Shown here one piece after another: positions 16,726-23,872 of a stretch of DNA of 64,000 bases. Both the position numbers and the translations under genes were made by a program. How positions within the stretch are numbered: the first letter of the stretch is position 1; each line of letters begins with the position of its first letter. The stretch is from positions 20,065 to 84,064 of the forward strand of contig CAYFKR010000015.1 of the NCBI GenBank assembly GCA_964343835.1, in the 5' to 3' direction. The DNA is from CALEMW01 sp964343835. Its GTDB lineage: Bacteria > Krumholzibacteriota > Krumholzibacteriia > LZORAL124-64-63. The notes below the pieces were generated by a model, which did not search any database, had not been told where the DNA came from, and saw only the letters and a list, made by a program, of their open reading frames with translations.

Positions 16726-16741
16726 GCAGAAAACGAGGGTC

Positions 16742-16770
16742 TGGACGCCGGAGGATCCCCCTGTTAGCGT
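16742..16770 (+). promoter_or_regulatory. Candidate promoter of the M23 peptidase gene
   Basis: TGGACG (16742-16747), a 17-base spacer and TAGCGT (16765-16770) with TGT before it. The first ten bases, TGGACGCCGG, are identical to those of the dnaE promoter at 18661. Confidence 0.42.
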
Positions 16771-16823
16771 GTCGGTCGGCGGGTCGGATCCCGCTCTCCC
16801 CGACGCAATGATCCCATGGAGGA

Positions 16824-18617
16824 ATGACCGTCGTGCCGTACCGCATCCTCGCCGTCCTCTCGTTGTGGGTCACTCTCGCCGTCGCCGTCGACACGGCTCC
16901 CCGCTGGCCCCTGGACCTGGACTCGCGCTACCTGACCTCCAACTTCATGGAGCACCGCTCCGGGCGGTTCCACGCGGGCCTGGACCTGAAGACGGAGAGC
17001 CGCTCCGGCCTGCCGGTGCGCGCAGCCGTGGACGGATGGATCAGCCGCATCCGGTTCCGCCCCGGGGGCTACGGCAAGGCCGTCTACCTGCGAGGGGAGG
17101 ACGGCCGCACCTACGTCTATGCCCACCTGGAGCGCCTCAACGATCCCCTGCGGCGCCTCGTCCGGACCGCCCAGACCCGGCGCGGACGCTGGGACGTGTC
17201 CCTCCAGTTCCCCGCCGGGCGCCACGCGGTCCGAGCCGGCGACGTGCTGGCCCTGTCCGGCCAGTCGGGCACGGCCGGCCCGCATCTCCACTTCGAGGTG
17301 CGCGACCGTCGCAACCGGCCCATGGACCCCCAGGCCTGGGGCTTCGCCGTGGCCGACACCATCGCGCCGACGCTGCTGCGGGTGCGGGCCCTGCCCGCTG
17401 GGCCGGCGGCCCGGATCGGGGGAGAGGACGTGGCCCGGATGGTGGATGCCGGCGGGGACCCCCTGCCGGCCCGGCTGCCGCCTCTGGACATCCAAGGCCC
17501 CGTGGCCTTCACCTGTGCCGTCGTGGAAGTCAGCGACGTGCGCGGTCATCGCCTCGAGCCCTGGCGCCTGGCCCTGACCGTGGACGATTCCCTGGTCTAC
17601 GAGAGCCGCAACGAGGCCCTGTCCTTCGACCGCAACAGCCGTGCGCTGCTGGAATGGCTTCCGACCCCTGCGGGCCGTGAGCGCTGGCTCCACCGGCGCG
17701 ACGGCAACGACCTGGACGGCCGCCGCGGAGGGCGCTGGTGGGCGGACCCGGATGTCCTCGGCCCCGGGAGCCACGAGTTCGTCCTGACGGCGGAGGACCG
17801 CGCCGGGAACACGGCCCGGACCGCCTGGACGGTGCGGGTGGGGGAGGCCGGCGCCGGGGACCCGCAGTGGAACGCGGCCCCTCTCCGTGCCGAGCCCTCG
17901 GAACCGGCGGACGGCGTGGCCTGGATCTCACCCCTGCTGGTGGGGCTGACGGACGGCTCCGTGGAGCCCGTTGCCGGATTCGCCGCCAGGGAGGGGCTGC
18001 CCGTCGCCGCCGTGGCGCTGGAGACGGGGCTGGAGGCGGCGGAGCTCCGTCGCCTGGAGCGGGCCCAGGGGCTCGCCTTCCTGGATTGGGCCGTGGAGAT
18101 CACCGCCGGCGACTGGCCGACGACCGCCCCGCTCGTCCTGCGTCCCGACTGGCCCGACACCCTGCCGCCGGAGGCGGGCCTCTACTACCGGAACAGCCGG
18201 GGGTGGAAGCGCGTGGGCGTGCCTGGCGGGCGGCCGGGCGCGTGGCGGGCCGAACTGGGCGGGCCGGGCGTTTACGCACTGCTGGAGGACCGGGCCGCCC
18301 CGTACCTGGGACCGGGCCCGGACGAGGGCATCGTCAGGCCCGGGGCGGCGTCGCCCGATCCGGCCGTCTCGGCTCCCCGCTGGGGGGTCGTCCCGATCCG
18401 GCTGGAGGACCTGGGCAGCGGCGTGGATCCCGCCTCCATCGGGGCCCTCTGGAACGGCCGGCCGTTGATCGTGGAGCCGGACCTGCCGCGGGACCGTGTG
18501 CTGGTGGAGTGTCCCGAGGACGCGGAGCCGGGAAACCACGACCTGGAGCTGTGGGCCGCCGACCGGGCCGGGCGTGCCGTGGAGCGGAGCTATCGGCTTG
18601 TCCTGATACCCGAATAG
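16824..18617 (+). CDS. Secreted M23-family metallopeptidase
   Basis: A 597-residue protein with an N-terminal signal (hydrophobic 6-22). The zinc peptidase domain has HAGLD (H50, D54) and the catalytic HLHFE (H154, H156), the arrangement of LytM/M23 endopeptidases that cut peptidoglycan cross-links. Residues 175-597 form beta-rich repeats with Ig-like segments (GSHEFVLTAEDRAGNTA, NHDLELWAADRAGRAVERSY), probably for protein or wall binding. ATG 16824 follows ATGGAGGA. The gene stands alone between its own promoter and the dnaE promoter. Confidence 0.85.
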   Translation: MTVVPYRILAVLSLWVTLAVAVDTAPRWPLDLDSRYLTSNFMEHRSGRFHAGLDLKTESRSGLPVRAAVDGWISRIRFRPGGYGKAVYLRGEDGRTYVYAHLERLNDPLRRLVRTAQTRRGRWDVSLQFPAGRHAVRAGDVLALSGQSGTAGPHLHFEVRDRRNRPMDPQAWGFAVADTIAPTLLRVRALPAGPAARIGGEDVARMVDAGGDPLPARLPPLDIQGPVAFTCAVVEVSDVRGHRLEPWRLALTVDDSLVYESRNEALSFDRNSRALLEWLPTPAGRERWLHRRDGNDLDGRRGGRWWADPDVLGPGSHEFVLTAEDRAGNTARTAWTVRVGEAGAGDPQWNAAPLRAEPSEPADGVAWISPLLVGLTDGSVEPVAGFAAREGLPVAAVALETGLEAAELRRLERAQGLAFLDWAVEITAGDWPTTAPLVLRPDWPDTLPPEAGLYYRNSRGWKRVGVPGGRPGAWRAELGGPGVYALLEDRAAPYLGPGPDEGIVRPGAASPDPAVSAPRWGVVPIRLEDLGSGVDPASIGALWNGRPLIVEPDLPRDRVLVECPEDAEPGNHDLELWAADRAGRAVERSYRLVLIPE

Positions 18618-18660
18618 ATCGTCTCAACACCGTGTCGGAAGGGATGATGGGCGCCACGGC

Positions 18661-18689
18661 TGGACGCCGGCCCCCTTCCCTGCTATCCT
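18661..18689 (+). promoter_or_regulatory. Promoter of dnaE
   Basis: TGGACG (18661-18666), a 17-base spacer ending in TGC (extended -10) and TATCCT (18684-18689). The predicted start is about 40 bases before the dnaE ATG. Confidence 0.6.
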
Positions 18690-18733
18690 GCCGCCACCCT
18701 GGCGGCGACGACCCCCACGCGACCGAGGAAGCG

Positions 18734-21700
18734 ATGGCCCAGAGCACCTTCGTCCACCTGCACAACCACTCGGACTACTCGCTGCTCGACGGGGCCATGA
18801 AGACCAAGGCCATGGCCGCCCGCGCCGCCGAGTTCGGTCAGCCAGCCCTGGCGCTCACCGACCACGGCAACATGTTCGGCGCGGTGGAATTCTACCTGGC
18901 CTGCCGCAAGGCCGGCATCAAGCCCATCATCGGCATGGAGGCGTACGTCACCCGCGACCACGCCGATCGGACCAACGACCCCAACAACCGTCCCCACCAC
19001 ACGGTGCTGCTCGCCCGCAACGAGACGGGCTGGCGCAACCTCATGCGCCTGTCGTCCCTGGGATTCCTGGAAGGCTTCTACTTCAAGCCCCGCATCGACA
19101 AGGAACAGCTCGCGGCCCACAGCGAGGGCCTCGTCGGGCTGAGCGCCTGCCTCTCCGGCGAGCCCAGCCGGGCCCTGAAGGAGGGGGACGTGGCCAGCGC
19201 CGTGCGCGCCGCGGCGGAGTACCGGGAGATCCTGGGGAAGGACAACTACTTCCTGGAGATCCAGGACCACGGCATCGACGCCGAGGCCCGCGTGAGGGAG
19301 CTCATGCCGCGGGTGTCGAAGGAGTCGGGCGTGCCCATCGTGTGCACCAACGACTGCCACTACCTGGAGAAGTCCCACGCCCAGGCCCACGACATCCTGC
19401 TCTGCATCGGCACCAACCGCCAGTTCGACGACCCCAACCGCTGGCGCTACGACACCGACCAGATCTACCTCAAGAGCAGCGAGGAGATGCTGACCCTCTT
19501 CCGGGACTGGCCGGAGGCCTGCGAGAACACGCTGCGCATCGCGGAGATGTGCGACCTGGAGATCCAGCTGGGCGAACTGCTGCTGCCGGCCTTTCCGCTG
19601 CCCGAGGGCTTCAGCGACGAGTTCGGCTACCTGGAGCATCTGGGCCGCGAGGGGCTGGTGCGGCGCTACGGTTCGACCAACCAGGAGCTGGAGGAGCGCT
19701 TCGCCTACGAGATGGGGATCATCAAGCAGACCGGATACGCCGGCTACTTCCTCATCGTCTGGGACTTCATCAACGCCTCGCGCCAGATGGACATTCCGGT
19801 GGGCCCGGGGCGCGGTTCGGCCGCCGGCAGCCTGGTGTGCTACTGCCTGGGCATCACCGACATCGATCCCATCTCCAACAAGCTCCTGTTCGAGCGCTTC
19901 CTGAACCCCGAGCGCATCTCCATGCCGGATATCGACGTGGACTTCTGCTTCGAGAAGCGCGGCGACATCATCCGCTACGTGGAGGACAAGTACGGCCGGG
20001 AGAACGTGTCGCAGATCATCACCTTCGGCACCATGGCCGCCCGCGGCGTCATCAAGGACGTCGGCCGCGTGCTGGGCTTCAGCTTCGGCGACGCCGACAA
20101 GGTGAGCAAGATGGTGCCCGAGGGGCCGGGCGTCTCGCTCAAGGAGTCCATCGAGACGGTGCCGGGCTTCTCGGACGTGCGCAACGAGTCGCCGCGCCAC
20201 GACATGCTCCTGCGCAACGCCCTGGTGCTCGAGGGCGTGTCGCGCAACCCGGGCATCCACGCCGCCGGCGTGCTGATCACGCCGTCGCCCCTGGTCGAGC
20301 ACATCCCCATGTACAAGTCCACCAAGGACGACATCACCTCCCAGTTCGACATGCGCATGGTGGAGGAGATGGGCCTGCTGAAGATGGACTTCCTGGGGTT
20401 GCGGACCCTGACGGTCATCGACAAGGCCCTGAAGCTCATCCGCAAGACCAAGGGTTCCGCCCCGAAGGCCGAAGAGATCCCCATGGACGATCCGACCACC
20501 TTCGAGCTGCTCCAGAAGGGGCGGACGGTGGGTGTGTTCCAGCTGGAGAGCTCCGGCATGCAGGAACTGCTGCGCAAGATGAAGCCCACGGCCTTCGAGG
20601 ACATCGTGGCCGTCAACGCCCTGTTCCGTCCCGGCCCCCTGGGCGCTGGCATGGACGAGGTCTACGTGGACTGCAAGCACGGCCGCAAGAAGGTGACCTT
20701 CCCCCATGAGGACCTGCGCGAGATCCTGGAGGAGACCTACGGCGTGATCCTGTACCAGGAGCAGGTCATGCAGATCGCCTCGCTCATGGGTGGCTTCAGC
20801 CTCGGCCAGGCCGATACGCTGCGCAAGGCCATGGGCAAGAAGAAGGTCGAGATCATGGACGAGATGCGGGTGCTCTTCCTCGACGGCGCCGAGGAGAAGG
20901 GCTACGACCGCAACCTGGCCAACAAGGTCTTCGACGACATGGCCTTCTTCGCGGAGTACGGGTTCAACAAGTCGCACTCGGCCAGCTACGCCGTGCTGTC
21001 CATGCAGACGGCCTGGCTCAAGGCCCACCATCCCGCCGAGTTCATGGCGGCCACCATGACCACCGAGATGGGCAAGAGCGACCGCGTGACCCAGCTCATC
21101 GACGAGGTCAAGGTGCTGGGCCTCGAGATCACACCTCCCGACGTGAACCGCGCCACCGTGGACTTCTCTGTCCAGGACGGCCGCGTGGTCTTCGGGATGG
21201 GGGCGGTGCGCGGAGTGGGGGCCAAGGCAATCGAAGCCATCGCCGAGGCGCGCGAGACCCTGGGCCACGACTTCGAGGACGTCTTCGAGCTCTGCGAGTC
21301 CGTGGACATGGGGGCCGTGAACCGCAAGGCCCTGGAGAGCCTGGTCAACGCCGGGGCCCTCGACGGGCTGGCGGGCCATCGCCTCCAGATGCTGGGCTCC
21401 CTGGACCTGGCCGTCCAGTACGGCAACCGGGCCGCCCGGGAGAAGGCCCAGGGGCAGGTCTCGCTGTTCGGGGCCGACGAGTCGGTGTCGTTCAAGCCCC
21501 AGCTGGTGGAATGCGAACGCCACGACCCCCTGGACGAGCTGAGCCTGGAGCGTCGGGCGGTGGGCTTCTTCCTGTCGGGCCACCCCTTCCACGAGTACCG
21601 CGAACTCATGGACGCCCTGCCGGTCTCCAGCACGCGGAAGGCGTCGACCCAGGGAGAGGGGGCGTGGGTGGACCTGGCGGGCGTGGTGACGTCGCTGTCG

Positions 21701-22303
21701 GAGGCCCGCGACCGTCACAAGCGCCTGTACGCCCGCACCCACTTCGAGGATCGCGAGGGGATGATCGAGTTGACGGTCTACGCCAGCCTCTACGAGACGG
21801 CGGCGGAGCTCGTGAAGTCGGACCGGATCCTGGTGGTGGGAGGGCGCGTGCGGGTCAAGGGCGACGGCATGCGCGAGTTAGTGGCCGACCGTGTGGTGCC
21901 GGTGGACGAGGCCCTGGCGGGCTGGACCCACGAGGTGCTGCTGCGCCTGGACCTGGACGCCGACGGCACCGATGCCGAGGCCGCCCTGGACGACCTCCGC
22001 TCGACGCTTCGTGAGCTCGAGGAGACGCCGTCCCAGCCCCAGCCCGTGGGGGACGATCCCGAGGTGCCGGCCCCGGCGCCCCAGGTGACGCCGCCGGTGC
22101 CCCTGGTCGTGGAGGTGCAGCGCGGCGGCAGGACCTGGGTGCTGCGGTCCCGGTCGCGCCGGGTGCGGCTGTCGCTGGCTGCCCTGAGACGCCTGCGTCG
22201 CCTGACCGCCAACACGGGAACGGTGCTGCGTTGCAGCATCCCGTCGGAGCCGCCCCGCCGCCGGAACGGCGGCTTCCGCCAGAGGAGCGCCACCGGCGGT
22301 TGA
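18734..22303 (+). CDS. dnaE: DNA polymerase III alpha subunit
   Basis: A 1189-residue DnaE-type replicative polymerase. It begins with the PHP domain (FVHLHNHSDYSLLDGAMK, then ALTDHGNMFG). The polymerase core has GPGRGSAAGSLVCY and PDIDVDF with catalytic D401 and D403 at the same numbers as in the E. coli enzyme, followed by RPGPLGAGM, YQEQVMQIA and FNKSHSASYAV. A helix-hairpin-helix and an OB-fold region (about 930-1040) close it. The ATG 18734 is preceded by GAGGAA. The frame is open for another kilobase upstream, overlapping the M23 gene, but that has no homology and no ribosome site. The last 100 residues are basic and less conserved. Confidence 0.97.
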   Translation: MAQSTFVHLHNHSDYSLLDGAMKTKAMAARAAEFGQPALALTDHGNMFGAVEFYLACRKAGIKPIIGMEAYVTRDHADRTNDPNNRPHHTVLLARNETGWRNLMRLSSLGFLEGFYFKPRIDKEQLAAHSEGLVGLSACLSGEPSRALKEGDVASAVRAAAEYREILGKDNYFLEIQDHGIDAEARVRELMPRVSKESGVPIVCTNDCHYLEKSHAQAHDILLCIGTNRQFDDPNRWRYDTDQIYLKSSEEMLTLFRDWPEACENTLRIAEMCDLEIQLGELLLPAFPLPEGFSDEFGYLEHLGREGLVRRYGSTNQELEERFAYEMGIIKQTGYAGYFLIVWDFINASRQMDIPVGPGRGSAAGSLVCYCLGITDIDPISNKLLFERFLNPERISMPDIDVDFCFEKRGDIIRYVEDKYGRENVSQIITFGTMAARGVIKDVGRVLGFSFGDADKVSKMVPEGPGVSLKESIETVPGFSDVRNESPRHDMLLRNALVLEGVSRNPGIHAAGVLITPSPLVEHIPMYKSTKDDITSQFDMRMVEEMGLLKMDFLGLRTLTVIDKALKLIRKTKGSAPKAEEIPMDDPTTFELLQKGRTVGVFQLESSGMQELLRKMKPTAFEDIVAVNALFRPGPLGAGMDEVYVDCKHGRKKVTFPHEDLREILEETYGVILYQEQVMQIASLMGGFSLGQADTLRKAMGKKKVEIMDEMRVLFLDGAEEKGYDRNLANKVFDDMAFFAEYGFNKSHSASYAVLSMQTAWLKAHHPAEFMAATMTTEMGKSDRVTQLIDEVKVLGLEITPPDVNRATVDFSVQDGRVVFGMGAVRGVGAKAIEAIAEARETLGHDFEDVFELCESVDMGAVNRKALESLVNAGALDGLAGHRLQMLGSLDLAVQYGNRAAREKAQGQVSLFGADESVSFKPQLVECERHDPLDELSLERRAVGFFLSGHPFHEYRELMDALPVSSTRKASTQGEGAWVDLAGVVTSLSEARDRHKRLYARTHFEDREGMIELTVYASLYETAAELVKSDRILVVGGRVRVKGDGMRELVADRVVPVDEALAGWTHEVLLRLDLDADGTDAEAALDDLRSTLRELEETPSQPQPVGDDPEVPAPAPQVTPPVPLVVEVQRGGRTWVLRSRSRRVRLSLAALRRLRRLTANTGTVLRCSIPSEPPRRRNGGFRQRSATGG

Positions 22304-22350
22304 TCGCCGGCAGTTGCTCGCCGGCGCCCGGGCCATCGATCCGGACACCC

Positions 22351-22379
22351 TTGACACTCCCGTCGGCAACCCGCAAGAT
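22351..22379 (+). promoter_or_regulatory. Promoter of accA
   Basis: A perfect TTGACA at 22351-22356, 17-base spacer, and CAAGAT at 22374-22379 (weak -10). It lies in the 139-base gap between dnaE and accA. Confidence 0.55.
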
Positions 22380-22442
22380 TCCCCAACCCTCGATTCACCG
22401 GGGGCCCCCGACGCCCGGGGATCGATCGGAGCTGGAGACTGC

Positions 22443-23423
22443 ATGAACGCCAAGAAGACACCCTGGCTCGACTTCGAGAAGCCCATCATCGAGCTCGAGG
22501 AACGCATCCGCACCCTCGAGGATTCGGCGTCCCTGCGGGGCCTGGACGTGACCGACGAGGTGGAGCGCCTGCGCAAGCGGGTCAAGACCCTCGGCCGCGA
22601 GATCTTCGAGGGCCTGGATCCCTGGCAGCGCGTCCAGCTCGCCCGGCATCCCCGCCGTCCCACGGCCAACGACTACATCGAGCGCATCTTCGACCGCTTC
22701 GTCGAGCTCCACGGCGACCGCCAGTACCGGGACGACCCCTCCATCGTGGGGGGCATGGCCTGGCTCGGCGACCGTCGCCTGATCGTCATCGGCCAGCAGA
22801 AGGGCCGCGACACCAAGAGCAACATCCACCGCAACTTCGGCATGGCCCATCCCGAGGGCTACCGCAAGGCCCTCCGCCTGATGGAGATGGCCGCGCGCAC
22901 CGGCCGGCCCATCGTGACCTTCATCGACACGCCGGGCGCCTACCCCGGCATCGGTGCCGAGGAGCGCGGCCAGGGCGAGGCCATCGCCCGCAACCTGCGC
23001 GAGATGGCGGGGCTGCCCGTGCCCGTCATCGTGTTCGTGACCGGCGAGGGAGGCTCCGGCGGAGCCCTGGCCATCGGCGTGGGGGACCGGGTCTACATGC
23101 TGGAGAACTCCATCTACAGCGTCATCAGCCCCGAGGGCTGCGCGGCCATCCTGTGGCGCGACCGGGCCAAGGCCGCCGACGCCGCCCGGGCCATGAAGAT
23201 CACCGCCGCTGACGCCCTGCGCCTGGGCGCCATCGACGCCGTCCTGGACGAGCCCATCGGCGGCGCCCACCGGGACTACGCCACGGCGGCCGACACCGTC
23301 CGCGCCCGCATGGAGGCGGACCTGGACGAGCTCGAGCAGCTCCCGGAGCGGGACCTGCTGGACGCCCGTCTGGAGAAGTTCCTGGCCATGGGGATCTTCA
23401 ACGAGAAGAATCCGGACGACTGA
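22443..23423 (+). CDS. accA: Acetyl-CoA carboxylase carboxyltransferase alpha subunit
   Basis: A 326-residue AccA. The N-terminal helix (FEKPIIELEERIRTLED) is followed by the carboxyltransferase crotonase fold with HGDRQYRDDPSIVGGMAWL, GQQKGRDT, NFGMAHPEGYRKALRLM, FIDTPGAYPGIGAEERGQ, GEGGSGGALAIGVGD and SVISPEGCAAILWRD. With AccD (not in the window) it moves CO2 from carboxybiotin to acetyl-CoA for fatty-acid synthesis. The length is usual. ATG 22443 follows GGAGACTGC. It is the last gene before the type IX-like cluster. Confidence 0.96.
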   Translation: MNAKKTPWLDFEKPIIELEERIRTLEDSASLRGLDVTDEVERLRKRVKTLGREIFEGLDPWQRVQLARHPRRPTANDYIERIFDRFVELHGDRQYRDDPSIVGGMAWLGDRRLIVIGQQKGRDTKSNIHRNFGMAHPEGYRKALRLMEMAARTGRPIVTFIDTPGAYPGIGAEERGQGEAIARNLREMAGLPVPVIVFVTGEGGSGGALAIGVGDRVYMLENSIYSVISPEGCAAILWRDRAKAADAARAMKITAADALRLGAIDAVLDEPIGGAHRDYATAADTVRARMEADLDELEQLPERDLLDARLEKFLAMGIFNEKNPDD

Positions 23424-23451
23424 TCAAGTCGCACCTCCCGGTCGCCCCCTC

Positions 23452-23480
23452 TTGACACCGATTGCGTGTTCCTTTACTCT
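23452..23480 (+). promoter_or_regulatory. Strong promoter of the Trm112/PorU cluster
   Basis: TTGACA (23452-23457), a 17-base spacer and TACTCT (23475-23480). The local sequence is AT-richer than the surroundings. Transcription should start near 23487, some 170 bases before the first gene. Confidence 0.78.
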
Positions 23481-23486
23481 TTGGAG

Positions 23487-23582
23487 TGCCAACCTCTTCG
23501 AGTATCCTTCCACGGTGGACCGACAGGGCCGCCGGGGAGGACTCGCGTCCTCTCGGTCGACCCGTTCCCTCGGGTCGTTTTT
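23487..23582 (+). ncRNA. Terminated leader transcript: attenuator or small RNA
   Basis: Between the strong promoter and the first gene lie two hairpins. GAGGAC-TCGC-GTCCTC is at 23537-23552. It is followed by CGACCCG-TTCCCT-CGGGTCG at 23558-23577, directly followed by five T (23578-23582), a canonical intrinsic terminator. Most transcripts would therefore end after about 95 bases. It could be a stable small RNA or a regulated 5' leader of the secretion cluster. I do not recognise a known RNA family: the SRP RNA core motif is absent. Confidence 0.45.
23558..23582 (+). terminator. Intrinsic terminator in the leader
   Basis: A perfect 7-bp stem CGACCCG/CGGGTCG with a 6-base loop and a T5 tract, upstream of the first coding region of the cluster. 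Confidence 0.7.
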
Positions 23583-23656
23583 CGTGCCCGGGAATCGTTA
23601 GCCCCTCAGGACTATGTGACGGTCCGGCCCCGCCGGATCGGGATGGAGGTCGTCGC

Positions 23657-23872
23657 GTGACGGAGCCCAACACGCCCCCCGCCGGGTCCCTGGACCCCAA
23701 GCTCCTGGAGATGCTCGCCTGCCCCGCCTGCAAGGGCACGCTGGACCACAGGACCGAACCCGAATCCCTCGACTGCTCCGCCTGCCGATTGCGCTTCAGG
23801 GTGGAGGACGGGATCCCGATCATGCTGATCGACGAAGCGCAAACCCTTTCCGAGGACGGTGACGACGCATGA
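23657..23872 (+). CDS. Trm112-like zinc protein
   Basis: A 71-residue Trm112/UPF0434-family protein. LDPKLLEMLACPACKG and the C40-S-A-C43 pair give a four-cysteine zinc site (C22, C25, C40, C43). The DGIPIMLIDEA ending is the family signature. In other organisms Trm112 binds and stabilises methyltransferases; bacterial small homologues are mostly uncharacterised. GTG 23657 follows GATGGAGGT. Its stop overlaps the start of the PorU-like gene as ATGA. That makes translational coupling with a surface protease likely, an unexpected pairing. Confidence 0.85.
   Translation: MTEPNTPPAGSLDPKLLEMLACPACKGTLDHRTEPESLDCSACRLRFRVEDGIPIMLIDEAQTLSEDGDDA

Noticed and set aside
16571..16894. Longer N-terminus of the parvulin protein
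   Set aside because: The region holds the promoter, a hairpin with T tract and the start of the divergent gene; residues 1-30 from 16570 form a sound membrane anchor.
17738..18733. Upstream extension of dnaE by about 330 codons
   Set aside because: It overlaps the M23 gene, lacks homology to DnaE, and a promoter plus ribosome site sit just before 18734.
23487..23582. Leader transcript as SRP (4.5S) RNA or a CIRCE-type heat-shock operator
   Set aside because: No SRP core motif (GTCAGG ... GGAAGCAGCC pattern); a GAGTGCCAA stretch near the promoter lacks the paired half of a CIRCE element.
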